From Pseudomonas viridiflava (GTDB taxonomy: Bacteria > Pseudomonadota > Gammaproteobacteria > Pseudomonadales > Pseudomonadaceae), in contig NZ_UWFN01000248.1 of NCBI RefSeq assembly GCF_900602065.1, forward strand, positions 1-49,000: DNA of 49,000 bases, read 5' to 3'. The notes beneath the pieces were generated by a model, which ran no database searches, was not told the DNA's origin, and worked only from the letters and a program-made list of their open reading frames with translations. Of the stretch, positions 25,180 to 34,413 are shown piece by piece (positions within the stretch are counted from its first letter, which is position 1; each line of letters starts with the position of its first letter). The translations under genes were made by a program, and so were the position numbers.

Positions 25180-26610
25180 ATGATCGAAAACACCCTGAAG
25201 TTTTATATCGATGGCCGCTGGGTCAGCCCGGCGAGCGACCTCCAGTTGCCGGTGATCAATCCGTCGACTGAACAGTCGTTCAGCCAGATTGCCATGGGTA
25301 ATCAGGCCGATGTGGAGGCTGCCGTCACAGCTGCACGGCGTGCATTTCCAGCGTTCGCCAGCACTTCACCGGCCGAGAGAATCACATTGCTCGAACAGGT
25401 GCTGGACGTGTTCATGCAGCGTTATGACGAGATTGCCGAGGCGATCATGGCCGAAGTCGGCGCACCCAAAGCCTTGGCTTATGACTGGCAGGCGGGCATC
25501 GGCAAACGTCACCTGCAACAGTTACTGCGCACGCTGGACACGTTTGCCTTTCAAAAAACCAACGGCAACACCCTGATCAATCTGGAACCCGTGGGTGTCG
25601 TTGCGCTGATCACGCCATGGAACTGGCCGATCAATCAGATCGTGTGCAAGGTCGCACCGGCACTGGCCGCGGGCTGCACCATGGTCCTCAAACCCAGCGA
25701 AATTGCACCACTGAATGCACTGCTGTTTGCTGAAGTCATGCACGAAGCGGGCGTCCCGGCCGGGGTGTTCAATCTGATCAATGGCGACGGCCCTACCGTA
25801 GGCGCAGCGTTGGCAGCCCATCCCGACGTGGACATGGTGTCATTCACCGGTTCGACCCGCGCGGGCATTGAAGTCGCGCGCCTGGCAGCGCCAACGGTCA
25901 AACGCGTGCATCAGGAACTGGGCGGCAAGTCGGCCAACATCCTCCTTGATGATGTGGATCTGGAGAAAGCTGTGACCTCCGGCGTCAACGGCTGCTTTGG
26001 CAACAGTGGCCAGTCGTGCAACGCCCCCACCCGCATGCTGGTGCCCGCCACGCTGCATGATCAAGCCGTGCAAATTGCGCGTCGCGCCGCCCTCGCCCAT
26101 CACGTCGGCGCGCCTACGGATGAGCAATCGACAATGGGGCCAGTGATCAGCGAACGACAGTTTCAGGCCATTCAGCGCATGATCGCGATTGGCATTGAAG
26201 AAGGTGCGCAACTGGTCTGTGGCGGTCTGGGCAGGCCTGAAGGTCTGGAACGTGGTTATTACGTGAAACCCACGGTATTCGCCGGGGTAACGCCGGACAT
26301 GACCATCGCGCGTGAGGAAATCTTCGGCCCGGTGCTGGTGATTCAGGCCTATGACGACGATGAACATGCGGTAGCGCTGGCCAACGACAGCGTGTTTGGT
26401 CTGGCCGGCTACGTGCAGTCTTCCAACCTGCAGCGGGCGCGGGGCATAGCCCTGCAACTGCGGGTCGGCGGCGTGTACATCAACCATCCCGACTGGAACC
26501 CCGGAGCGCCTTTTGGCGGCTACAAACAATCGGGCAATGGCCGGGAATATGCCGAATGGGGGCTGGAAGCGTTTTTGGAGACCAAGGCGATCGTGGGCTT
26601 CCACCGGTAA
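25180..26610 (+). CDS. NAD-dependent aldehyde dehydrogenase
   Basis: A 476-residue aldehyde dehydrogenase. It has ITPWNWPINQI for the cofactor/oxyanion site (about 145), the general base Glu246 in QELGGKSAN, and the catalytic Cys280 in GNSGQSCNAP. The pattern SGQSCNAPTRM differs from GabD's GQTCVCANR, and places it in the broad group acting on amino or aromatic aldehydes. The ATG at 25180 is preferred to TTG 25162 and ATG 25165 because MIENTLKFYIDGRWV is the usual family N-terminus, although no good ribosome site is seen. It is divergent from the LysR gene, and its product probably oxidises the aldehyde made by the neighbouring oxidases. Confidence 0.9.
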   Translation: MIENTLKFYIDGRWVSPASDLQLPVINPSTEQSFSQIAMGNQADVEAAVTAARRAFPAFASTSPAERITLLEQVLDVFMQRYDEIAEAIMAEVGAPKALAYDWQAGIGKRHLQQLLRTLDTFAFQKTNGNTLINLEPVGVVALITPWNWPINQIVCKVAPALAAGCTMVLKPSEIAPLNALLFAEVMHEAGVPAGVFNLINGDGPTVGAALAAHPDVDMVSFTGSTRAGIEVARLAAPTVKRVHQELGGKSANILLDDVDLEKAVTSGVNGCFGNSGQSCNAPTRMLVPATLHDQAVQIARRAALAHHVGAPTDEQSTMGPVISERQFQAIQRMIAIGIEEGAQLVCGGLGRPEGLERGYYVKPTVFAGVTPDMTIAREEIFGPVLVIQAYDDDEHAVALANDSVFGLAGYVQSSNLQRARGIALQLRVGGVYINHPDWNPGAPFGGYKQSGNGREYAEWGLEAFLETKAIVGFHR

Positions 26611-26617
26611 AACTCGA

Positions 26618-26707
26618 GTGGGATCGGCTCCAGCCGGGAAGGCTCCACTCCTGACACTGCATATGTGTCTTCTGTACTGGCCTTTTCCCGGCTAAAGCCG
26701 GTCCCAC
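26618..26707. repeat. REP element of the GCCGGGAAGG/CCCGGCTAAAGCCGG family
   Basis: Arms GTGGGATCGGCTCCAGCCGG and CCGGCTAAAGCCGGTCCCAC are imperfect inverted copies with about 50 bases between. The same family occurs at 45911-46004. Confidence 0.8.
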
Positions 26708-26772
26708 GTCGCCCATCAGCTCCATTTCTGTGGGAGCACCTGGGTGCCGCTGTCTCGCGGCAAACATATGAC

Positions 26773-26846
26773 CTGTAGGAGCTGCCGAAGGCTGCGATCG
26801 CGGTGTGTCAGGAGAAATGCTTCGCAGCCTTCGGCAGCTCCTACAG
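26773..26846. repeat. REP hairpin (CTGTAGGAGCTGCCGAAGG family)
   Basis: Long inverted arms with a loop almost identical to that of the element at 9297-9366 (CGGTGTGTCAGGAGAAATGC here). The flank after the hairpin, TGCATTTCAA, then TTGCAT and TTTGA, is shared with the element at 34871-34944. Confidence 0.9.
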
Positions 26847-26887
26847 AACATGCATTTCAACCCAGTAGCTTGCATATCGTTTGATGA

Positions 26888-26984
26888 GAGCGAATTCATT
26901 CGCAACCGGGCCGGTGCTGCAGACAAACCTGTATCGTCAGACACATCGCCTTCCCGGCTGAAGCAGGTCCAACGTCGCACCTAC
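26888..26984. repeat. Chimeric, degenerate REP remnant
   Basis: The left side (AGAGCGAATTCATTCGC) belongs to the family at 18952, whereas the right side (TTCCCGGCTGAAGCAGGTCC) belongs to the family at 26618 and 45911. The arms therefore do not pair with each other. It overlaps the stop codon of the GMC oxidoreductase gene at its right edge. Confidence 0.5.
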
Positions 26985-28687
26985 AAGTGCAATGTTTGCT
27001 GCGCGCTTTCAGCCTTGATCAAATCAGCCATGCGTTCGGCGATCATGATCGTCGGCACGTTGGTGTTGGCGCACGGAATCGAAGGCATCAACGAAGCGTC
27101 ACACACACGCAGCCCGCTGACACCGATCACTCGTCCATCGCTGTCGGTAACGGCCTGCGGGTCATCGACGCGACCCATACGGCAGGTGCCGGAAGGATGC
27201 CAGGTACCGCCGAGATTGCGCCGCACGAACTCAGTCAATGCCGCGTCATTGGTAACCAGTTTCTTCAGCGTGATCCCTTGGGTGACCAAGCGGTGAATCA
27301 GCCACGCCCGGAGCGGGCCCGCCACATCCAGCAGCAAGCTCAAGGCACCGCGCAGCACGCCATTGAGCACACCTGGCTGCGCAACTTTGGCCACTCGAGG
27401 CGAATAGCTGGACGGAAAAACCACGCTGCATTGGGTCTTGAGCGAAGACGCTGACAACGTCGCAGCACCAAACTTCACTGCCTGTTTAAGGCGCTCCAGG
27501 TCCCGGGTATCGGAGAGCATGTTGAAGCTCACCTCAGGTTCCTCAGCCGGATCACTGGACCGCAAACGCAGGCGACCTCTGGAAAACGATTTGTTGACCC
27601 AGAAGAACATCGTCCCCAGGCGATAGCCCAGTGAATGCCAACCGGAGCGTGACAGAATCGCGCCGTGCATGTCGCACGGCACGGTGTCCGGCAGGCCCGA
27701 GGAAAAACGCACGATAGCCTGCTCGTGATGTTCATTGACGAACGCAGTGCGGCCCGCTTTGTTGAGCAAGGCTGAGACCGCAATCGACGGGTGCTCCATG
27801 AGATTGCCGCCGACACCTGGACGATCCGCCACGACAAAAATCCCCAGTTGAATCAGCTCATCGGCGGGGCCAATACCGCTGCGCATCAACACCGCAGGGC
27901 TGTGGATTGCCCCGGAACAGACAATAACCTCCTTGGCAAAAACATCACTTGTGCTGCCATCGGCATCGACAATCCTTGCCCCCACAGCCCGATGAGACTT
28001 GAACAGCACACGGTCGACCAGGCATTCAGTGCGCAGATTCAGATTGCTGCGCTGGCGTACCTCATCGGTGAGATAACACACGGAGGTGGGAATTCGCTCG
28101 CCTTCAGGGCTGACGCCAATCGCGCCGACAAACACGCCGGGCTCCCAAGGTCCGTTCTGATCCGGCTTTGTCGCCAGCCCACCCTCGCCCAACACACTCA
28201 TGACGGCCTTGACGAAGGGTGAAAGAAAAGCCTGAGCTGTGCGACGAATCCTCACTGGCCCCTGATTGCCGTGCAACGGTCCGTCGAAATCGGTATCCGT
28301 TTCCAGTTTGCGAAAGTACGGCAGACAGCTGTCCCAGTTCCAGCCGCTGGCGCCGAGTCGCTCCCACTCATCGTAATCGTCGGGAGCACCGCGGTTGGTC
28401 ATCAGCGCATTGATAGCCGAGCCACCGCCCAACAAACGTGCCTGTTCGTATCGGCGCTCGCTGGAACGCTTGCCCATCAGCGCCGTCAACTGATTCCAGA
28501 TGTTGCGCGTGTCCAGATAAGCGCGTCCTGGGTAACGGCTGCGAATTTCGGCAGGCATATTGCCCGCCGAGATATCACGCCCCGCCTCAATCAGGCATAC
28601 GTGCTTGCCAGGGTCTTCGGACAGCCGCGCCGCCAGCACGCAGCCTGCAGAACCGCCGCCAAGAATCAGATAGTCGATCGCCTTCAC
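26981..28687 (-). CDS. GMC-family FAD oxidoreductase (choline dehydrogenase-like)
   Basis: A 568-residue flavoprotein that should oxidise an alcohol to an aldehyde. It has the N-terminal dinucleotide motif GGGSAG (10-15), the GMC segment ARLLGGGSAINALMTNRG (about 83-100), VIVCSGAIHSPAVLMRSGIG (about 260) and the C-terminal active-site His in GGTWHPSGTCRMG (about 492-504), with PCANTN near the end as partner. The start is GTG, 9 bp after the stop of the upstream binding-protein gene, so the two form an operon. It may feed aldehyde to the dehydrogenase at 25180 on the opposite strand. The true substrate is unknown; choline, polyethylene glycol or amino alcohols are used by relatives. Confidence 0.92.
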   Translation of the reverse strand: MKAIDYLILGGGSAGCVLAARLSEDPGKHVCLIEAGRDISAGNMPAEIRSRYPGRAYLDTRNIWNQLTALMGKRSSERRYEQARLLGGGSAINALMTNRGAPDDYDEWERLGASGWNWDSCLPYFRKLETDTDFDGPLHGNQGPVRIRRTAQAFLSPFVKAVMSVLGEGGLATKPDQNGPWEPGVFVGAIGVSPEGERIPTSVCYLTDEVRQRSNLNLRTECLVDRVLFKSHRAVGARIVDADGSTSDVFAKEVIVCSGAIHSPAVLMRSGIGPADELIQLGIFVVADRPGVGGNLMEHPSIAVSALLNKAGRTAFVNEHHEQAIVRFSSGLPDTVPCDMHGAILSRSGWHSLGYRLGTMFFWVNKSFSRGRLRLRSSDPAEEPEVSFNMLSDTRDLERLKQAVKFGAATLSASSLKTQCSVVFPSSYSPRVAKVAQPGVLNGVLRGALSLLLDVAGPLRAWLIHRLVTQGITLKKLVTNDAALTEFVRRNLGGTWHPSGTCRMGRVDDPQAVTDSDGRVIGVSGLRVCDASLMPSIPCANTNVPTIMIAERMADLIKAESAQQTLHL

Positions 28688-28696
28688 GAGGTCAGC

Positions 28697-29734
28697 CTAC
28701 TGAACAAACTTGAGCCAGCGATCCTTGGCCGCGATACCCGCAGGCGATGACCACCACTCTTCGGACATCAATGCCTGCTTCGCAGCGTTATCCGGCGAAC
28801 TCGGCAGCTCTTTGGCCCGTTCTGCGCTGAGTTTCCCGGTACTGAACGCCGCTGGATTGCCTGGGCCATAGTCGATGTATAACGGCAGGTTAGCTTGCAG
28901 ATCCGGCGACAGCGCTTCGTTGACGAACTTGACCGCTGTGGCGTAATTCGGAGCGCCCTTCAGGATGCACAACTGGGTGTTTTGCAGGATGCCGTCGTTA
29001 TAAGTGAACGCGACGTCAGGATTGTCCTTGCGCACCGCACTGGCGCGGCCGTTCCAGATCATCAGCATGTCGACTTCACCATCATTGAGCAGCTGTGCCG
29101 ACTGCCCGCCCGAACTCCACCAGACAGCGATATCCGGCTTGATCTGCTCAAGGCGCTTGTAGGCACGGTCGACATCCAGCGGGTACAACTTGTCGCGAGG
29201 CACACCGTCCGATAACAGTGCTGCTTCGAGGGTCCCCATCGGGTCATTGCGCAATGAACGAGTGCCCGGAAATTCTTTCACGTTCCAGAAGTCGGCCCAG
29301 CTCTGCGGCAGCTTCGTCAATGTTTTGGTGTTATAGCCCAGCACCGACGAATAGAACTCATAGGCGACGGAGTAAGGCGTCCGATAGGCTTCCGGCATCG
29401 CCTGAACATTGGGCATTTTGCTCAGGTCGAGTTTCTCGATCAGCCCTTCGTTGCCGCCACGAATGCAGTTGGAAGGCGGTGTATCGATGACGTCCCAGAC
29501 CGGCTTGCCTGCTGAACCCTGGGCTTTGACCATGGGTAAGGCATCGGGAACGCTATCTTGCTTGATGGTGATGTTCAGGCGTTTGGCTGCCGGGTCGAGG
29601 ATCGCCTTGGTCTGGGCCTCCTGGTACACCCCGCCTTGGGAAACAAAGGTGATTTCTTCTGCCGAGACTGACATCGCGAACGACACCGACATGCACAACA
29701 GGGATAAGACTGAACCCAATGAAACGGTTTTCAT
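28697..29734 (-). CDS. Orphan PotD-like ABC transporter substrate-binding protein
   Basis: A 345-residue periplasmic binding protein, closely related to the product at 12833-13885 (for example EEITFVSQGGVYQEAQTKAI against EDITFVSQGGAYQEAQSKAI). The signal peptide ends SVSA at about residue 25. FWNVKEFPGTRSLRNDP and WWSSGGQSAQLLNDGEVDM are family segments. AGGAAG precedes the ATG. No permease or ATPase gene adjoins it; the next gene is the GMC oxidoreductase. It could share the permeases at 14301-16028, widening their substrate range, though this is an inference. Confidence 0.92.
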   Translation of the reverse strand: MKTVSLGSVLSLLCMSVSFAMSVSAEEITFVSQGGVYQEAQTKAILDPAAKRLNITIKQDSVPDALPMVKAQGSAGKPVWDVIDTPPSNCIRGGNEGLIEKLDLSKMPNVQAMPEAYRTPYSVAYEFYSSVLGYNTKTLTKLPQSWADFWNVKEFPGTRSLRNDPMGTLEAALLSDGVPRDKLYPLDVDRAYKRLEQIKPDIAVWWSSGGQSAQLLNDGEVDMLMIWNGRASAVRKDNPDVAFTYNDGILQNTQLCILKGAPNYATAVKFVNEALSPDLQANLPLYIDYGPGNPAAFSTGKLSAERAKELPSSPDNAAKQALMSEEWWSSPAGIAAKDRWLKFVQ

Positions 29735-29928
29735 GGCAAATCTTCCTGAACGTAGAAATGATCGGCAGCTTCAAAAACCTTTCCTGAACACCCTGTAAAA
29801 GCCCTCATGCATGCTCAGGTTTGAATTTTTATAGTGACCGAGCGGGTCGGCTGGACGTTACAAGAGCCCGGGGCAATCCGGCAATGCACGAATAATCATT
29901 ACTGACATGATCTGCGGTTATGGTAAAT

Positions 29929-30019
29929 CTGTGGGAGCCGAGCTTGCTCGCGATAAGAACACCGCAGCTTCAGGCAAGACCGCATCATCGTTCATCGCGA
30001 GCAAGCTCGGCTCCTACAG
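29929..30019. repeat. REP element (GAGCTTGCTCGCGA family)
   Basis: Arms CTGTGGGAGCCGAGCTTGCT and AGCAAGCTCGGCTCCTACAG are near-perfect inverted copies. It fills part of the 303-bp gap between the orphan binding-protein gene and the LysR gene. The rest, 29735-29928, holds the AT-rich promoter region of the binding-protein gene and nothing else seen. Confidence 0.9.
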
Positions 30020-30037
30020 TCGGCCAAGGTGCGCCAT

Positions 30038-30949
30038 TCACCCTGGATCGGCAAACGGCAGGCGCCGGGCCAGTTCCTGAGCCAGGTATTGGGTGAACAG
30101 CGAGATGCGCTGCGGGATATGCCGTCGGTGTTGGTAGACCGCAAAGATATCGCCCCGTGGCGGCTGATAATCCTCCAGCACCGCCTGTAGCCGTCCGCTT
30201 TCCAGATGCGCCTGCACATCCCAACGCGAACGCAGGATCAGGCCATGCCCGTCGAGCGCGAGATTCAACGCCACCTCGCCATCGTTACTCGACAGCGTGC
30301 CGCTGACTTTATGGGCGTAATCCTGACCCTCCTTGCGAAAGCGCCAGATCGCGTAGTCACTGCCGAACTGACGCAGCAAGATGCAGTTGTGTTCAGCCAG
30401 ATCAGCCACCCGGTTCAATGGTGGCCTGCCCTCCAGATAATTGGGTGACGCACAGAGGATCCGTGGATTTTCCAGCAGGCGAATGCCGATCAGCCGCGAA
30501 TCGGGAGGCTCGCCCATGAAGACACCGATATCGAACTGATCATCCAGCAGACTCACCGGCTGACTGGTCAGCTCCAGAGAAATCTCCAGCGCCGGATGCA
30601 ACCGGGCGAAGCTCGACACAACCGGGGCCAGATGCCGTCGCCCGAAACCCAGTGTGCCGTTGATTCGCAAGCGTCCCTGCAAGGTCGGCTGGCGATTGTT
30701 GAGTGCGCTTTCCAGTTCGTCGAGCTGACGCAGGATCGGCCGTCCGCCTTCCAGATAAAGCACACCTTCGGGAGTCAACGATAACCGGCGCGTCGTGCGT
30801 TGCAGCAACTGCACGCCAAGGCGCGCTTCCAGCTGGCTCAGGCGCTTGCTTACCGCTGGCAACGACAACCCCAGTTGCCGCGCCACCTCAGTCAGGCTGC
30901 CCCGCGTCGCAACCTGCTGGAAGAAGCTCAGGTCATCGATCATGCTCAT
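30038..30949 (-). CDS. dmlR: LysR-family transcriptional regulator (DmlR-like)
   Basis: A 303-residue regulator of the CrgA/DmlR branch, with the helix-turn-helix at about 5-62 (FFQQVATRGSLTEVARQLGLSLPAVSKRLSQLE) and an effector domain behind it. It is divergent from the malate/tartrate dehydrogenase gene 108 bp away, the arrangement of dmlR and dmlA in E. coli, where the regulator activates dmlA with D-malate. ATG 30949 is chosen because AAGGA lies 8 bases upstream; an in-frame ATG 12 codons earlier has none. The symbol follows from context and is less certain than the family. Confidence 0.85.
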   Translation of the reverse strand: MSMIDDLSFFQQVATRGSLTEVARQLGLSLPAVSKRLSQLEARLGVQLLQRTTRRLSLTPEGVLYLEGGRPILRQLDELESALNNRQPTLQGRLRINGTLGFGRRHLAPVVSSFARLHPALEISLELTSQPVSLLDDQFDIGVFMGEPPDSRLIGIRLLENPRILCASPNYLEGRPPLNRVADLAEHNCILLRQFGSDYAIWRFRKEGQDYAHKVSGTLSSNDGEVALNLALDGHGLILRSRWDVQAHLESGRLQAVLEDYQPPRGDIFAVYQHRRHIPQRISLFTQYLAQELARRLPFADPG

Positions 30950-31057
30950 CGATTGTTTCCTTGAATCTAAGAATGGCTTTCGCAAATGACTAATTATTAA
31001 GTCAGAGACACTGCATACACTGAGCTTCGTCCACCATCAACCCTGGAGTCGAAACTC

Positions 31058-32143
31058 ATGAGCAAGCCCCATTACAAAATTGCCGTCATCCCTGGCGATG
31101 GCATAGGCAAGGAAGTCATGCCCGAAGGCGTACGCGTGCTGGATGTGGTGGCCGCACAGCATAATCTGGAGTTGCAGTGGGACTGGTTCGACTTTGCCAG
31201 TGCCGATTACTATCTAGCCCACGGCAAAATGATGCCCGACAACTGGTTCGAGATTCTTAAAGGCTACGATGCGATTTACTTCGGCGCGGTGGGCTGGCCG
31301 GACGTCGTGCCCGATCATATTTCCCTGTGGGATTCACTGCTGCAGTTCCGTCGCGAGTTTGACCAGTATGTGAACCTGCGCCCTTGCCGTTTGATGCCGG
31401 GCGTTAAAGCGCCGCTGGCCAATCGCAAACCGGGTGATATCGATTTCTGGGTCGTCCGCGAAAACACTGAGGGTGAGTATTCCAGTGTCGGCGGCAAGAT
31501 GTTCCCTGGCACCGACCGGGAAATCGTCCTGCAGGAAACCGTCATGACCCGGGTGGGCGTCGACCGTATCCTCAAGTTTGCCTATGAGCTGGCCCAGAGC
31601 CGGCCGAAAAAGCACCTGACCTCCGCGACCAAATCCAACGGCATTGCGATCACCATGCCGTATTGGGACGAGCGCGTCGTGGAGATGGGCAAGAAATACC
31701 CGGAGGTGAACGTCGACAAGTATCACATCGACATTCTCACGGCGAATTTCGTGCTGCACCCGGACTGGTTCGACGTCGTCGTGGCCAGCAACCTGTTCGG
31801 CGATATTCTTTCTGACCTGGGTCCGGCCTGCACGGGCACTATTGGCATCGCCCCTTCGGCCAACATCAACCCTGAACGCAACTTCCCGAGCCTGTTCGAG
31901 CCTGTGCATGGCTCAGCTCCGGACATCGCAGGCAAAGGCATTGCCAATCCGATCGGCCAGATCTGGTGCGGGGCGATGATGCTCGAACACCTCGGCCACC
32001 CGGAAGCGGGAGCAGCGGTGCTCAATGCCATTGAAACCGTGTTGGCCATGGGGCCGGAAAATGCACCGCTGACGGCTGATATCGGCGGCAAGGGCAATAC
32101 CGAGGCGCTGGGTAAAGCCATTGCGGCTGCGTGTAGCCGTTAG
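31058..32143 (+). CDS. dmlA: D-malate/tartrate dehydrogenase (decarboxylating)
   Basis: A 361-residue NAD-dependent beta-decarboxylating dehydrogenase of the isopropylmalate dehydrogenase fold. It should oxidise D-malate to pyruvate and CO2, and in the TtuC group also acts on tartrates. Family segments are clear: IAVIPGDGIGKEVMPEGVRVL at the N-terminus, FRREFDQYVNLRPCRLMPG (substrate Arg residues, about 90-108), VVRENTEGEYSS, the Lys in TSATKSNG (about 190), metal-binding Asp in NLFGDILSDLGPA (about 245), and EPVHGSAPDIAGKGIANP. The length equals E. coli DmlA (361). GGAG lies 9 bases before the ATG. The divergent LysR supports the assignment. Confidence 0.9.
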   Translation: MSKPHYKIAVIPGDGIGKEVMPEGVRVLDVVAAQHNLELQWDWFDFASADYYLAHGKMMPDNWFEILKGYDAIYFGAVGWPDVVPDHISLWDSLLQFRREFDQYVNLRPCRLMPGVKAPLANRKPGDIDFWVVRENTEGEYSSVGGKMFPGTDREIVLQETVMTRVGVDRILKFAYELAQSRPKKHLTSATKSNGIAITMPYWDERVVEMGKKYPEVNVDKYHIDILTANFVLHPDWFDVVVASNLFGDILSDLGPACTGTIGIAPSANINPERNFPSLFEPVHGSAPDIAGKGIANPIGQIWCGAMMLEHLGHPEAGAAVLNAIETVLAMGPENAPLTADIGGKGNTEALGKAIAAACSR

Positions 32144-32272
32144 GTTGAAGCACCGTTGATACGCCGGACCTTCGTCGGTTCTCGGCACCCTGCCGGGAAC
32201 CGCACTGCCCTCTGGTTTTGTGGATATGCGATCATGCCGACCTGACCCTCTGGCAACTGAAAGCTGCAGTCC

Positions 32273-33469
32273 ATGCTTCTGAATGATCCTGTCACGTTGC
32301 TGCTCATCATTATCCCGTTCGGGTTGATGACCACGCTGATGCTCTGCCTGTCATGGTTCGGCGTCGGCGAGCGGCATACACCATTGCTCTGGTGGATAGC
32401 AGGCGACCTGCTGCTGGCGGCGTACCGGATCGTCTCCCTTTTGCAACCGGGTGTTGTCAGTGGTGACTACGCCTGGCTTGGCGTACTTAGCCCTGTTGCG
32501 GCTTTTCTGCTGAACACCATCCTGCTGCTGTTTGCGATTGGCGCTCACAGCCTGGCCCTGTATCAACTGGCTGAAAGCCCTGGGAGCATCCGGCGCCAGG
32601 CCTGTCTTTTCATAGCCCCGCCGCTGGCGTACGGCCTCGGTACCAGCGTGCTGTTGCACACGTCCTGGATCGTGCCCTGGTTTCTGTTTCTGGTTTTTAT
32701 CACCATCGGCATTCAGATGACCGTGACACTGCCTCTGAGAAAGCGCTTTCGCGGGGCATGGGGCCTGCTGGCCGGACACGTCGCGCTGTTGGCGTTTCAC
32801 GGTTACAACACGGTGGCACTGCTGGTTGAGCCGATGCCGCCACTGGCTTTCGATGAACCCGACATGTTTTCGTTGATGGCATTGGCCATGGATTTCATGG
32901 TCTCGTTCCTGTTCACCCTGTGCTTTGCGCTGATGCTTCAGGAACAGTTACGTCAGCACATCGTTAACATGAGCATTACCGACATTCTGACCGGAGCGTT
33001 GAATCGACGGGGTGTGGTCTCGACGATTTTCGACGAGAACGGCCTGTCACGCTCGCCCCGGCTTTATCCGTTGGCAATCGCCATGATTGACCTGGACCAC
33101 TTCAAGAAGATCAACGATCACCACGGGCATGCGGCGGGTGATGCCGGTTTGCGCCTGTTCGCCAGTACGGTCTCACGACTCAAGCGCAAGACTGACGTGT
33201 TCGCACGCTGGGGCGGTGAAGAGTTTCTACTGGCATTCCCGGGCTCCAGCATCGAGGACGCTCAGCATTTCATGAGCCGTTTGCGCGAAGCGCTTGAGGT
33301 CGACACCGGCTTGCCGTTCCCTATCAGATTCAGCGCAGGTCTGGCATATACCCGGGCACTGGACAACCAGAACGACTTTGAAAAAGTGCTGCGCTCGGTA
33401 GATAAAGCCTTGTATCGCGCCAAGGTGCACCGGGACCGGGTCGAAGTGGTGGAGCTGGCAGACCTTTGA
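32273..33469 (+). CDS. Membrane diguanylate cyclase (multi-helix N-terminus, GGDEF)
   Basis: A 398-residue protein predicted to make cyclic di-GMP. The first 225 residues form about six or seven membrane helices, with no clear match to a named sensor; the C-terminal GGDEF domain begins with ITDILTGALNRRG. The active-site loop is GGEEF (314-318) and RKTD (305-308) matches the inhibitory I-site, so a feedback-regulated active enzyme is expected. The signal is probably sensed within the membrane. It stands alone, 129 bp after dmlA; the ribosome site is weak. Confidence 0.9.
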   Translation: MLLNDPVTLLLIIIPFGLMTTLMLCLSWFGVGERHTPLLWWIAGDLLLAAYRIVSLLQPGVVSGDYAWLGVLSPVAAFLLNTILLLFAIGAHSLALYQLAESPGSIRRQACLFIAPPLAYGLGTSVLLHTSWIVPWFLFLVFITIGIQMTVTLPLRKRFRGAWGLLAGHVALLAFHGYNTVALLVEPMPPLAFDEPDMFSLMALAMDFMVSFLFTLCFALMLQEQLRQHIVNMSITDILTGALNRRGVVSTIFDENGLSRSPRLYPLAIAMIDLDHFKKINDHHGHAAGDAGLRLFASTVSRLKRKTDVFARWGGEEFLLAFPGSSIEDAQHFMSRLREALEVDTGLPFPIRFSAGLAYTRALDNQNDFEKVLRSVDKALYRAKVHRDRVEVVELADL

Positions 33470-33563
33470 GTCATGGCGCGCCTCGTAACAGACGATAAAA
33501 GAGCGAACGCCTGACGCTGGAGCCGGTCTGCTCCTGTATCACTTTTTCAGGAAGAAACCCTTT

Positions 33564-34394
33564 ATGTCCCCGCAACGCAGCCTCACTCTTCTCGCCCGAA
33601 GCGGCTATGCCGCTCGCGGTGTCGTGTATCTGATCATTGGTATCTTCGCCCTGCTTGCCGCCCAAGGGTCGTCACAGCCAAAAGACAGTCACAGTAGCCT
33701 CGAAGCCTTGTTGCGCCAGCCCTTTGGCAATGTCATGGTCGCGATTGTGGTGGTCGGCCTGCTGGCCTTTGCTGCATGGCGAGTCCTGCAAGCCACACGT
33801 GATGTGGACCACCACGGGACGGAAGTCAAAGGCCTGGTGATCCGCACGGGGTTGCTGGTGGGTGGCGTGACCTATGGCGCACTGGCGTTCTTCGCGCTGG
33901 GACTGTTAATCAGCGCACTCAAGAGCTCTGGCGATTCAGGTGGCAAAACCCAGGACCTGCTGGCGTCCATTCTGTCCTGGGACCATTCGAATATCCTTGT
34001 GTACCTGGCCGCGCTGATACCGCTCGGCGTGGGTATCACCCATATCATCAAGGGCTGGAAAGCCAGCTTTGAAAAGTACTTCGACGCCGACGAAGACGTC
34101 ATGCGTTACGTGCGCCCGGTATCGCGCTTTGGCCTGATTGCCCGTGGCGTGGCGTTTATCGAAATTGCTGCATTGCTGGCCATCAGCGGTTCCAGCTACC
34201 AGGCCATGCACCCGCCCGGCCTGAAAGATGCGCTCAACGGCCTGCAGGATCTACCCGCAGGCGGCATAGTCCTGATGATCGTGGCCTTGGGTCTGATCGC
34301 ATTTTCGGTTTACAGCTTTGCCGAAGCCGCGTGGCGCAAGATCAATATGGACGTACCCGATGCGCCGCATGCCATCACCAGGCATTTCAACTGA
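33564..34394 (+). CDS. DUF1206 membrane protein
   Basis: A 276-residue protein with three internal repeats, each starting R-x-G-x4-GV and containing two membrane helices: LARSGYAARGVVYLIIGIFA (about 9), VIRTGLLVGGVTYGALAFFA (about 92), and VSRFGLIARGVAFIEIAALL (about 183). This three-fold pattern marks the DUF1206 family, whose function is unknown. AGGAAG precedes the ATG. It could act in envelope stress or transport, but nothing here shows which. Confidence 0.88.
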   Translation: MSPQRSLTLLARSGYAARGVVYLIIGIFALLAAQGSSQPKDSHSSLEALLRQPFGNVMVAIVVVGLLAFAAWRVLQATRDVDHHGTEVKGLVIRTGLLVGGVTYGALAFFALGLLISALKSSGDSGGKTQDLLASILSWDHSNILVYLAALIPLGVGITHIIKGWKASFEKYFDADEDVMRYVRPVSRFGLIARGVAFIEIAALLAISGSSYQAMHPPGLKDALNGLQDLPAGGIVLMIVALGLIAFSVYSFAEAAWRKINMDVPDAPHAITRHFN

Positions 34395-34413
34395 CATAAA
34401 AGCCCTGGCTGAT

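Larger units (their letters stand above)
26611..26980. other. Convergent intergenic region with three REP-type elements
   Basis: The 370 bp between the convergent aldehyde dehydrogenase and GMC oxidoreductase genes hold three repeat elements (26618-26707, 26773-26846 and a chimeric one near 26888-26984) and no gene that can be supported. Confidence 0.7.
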
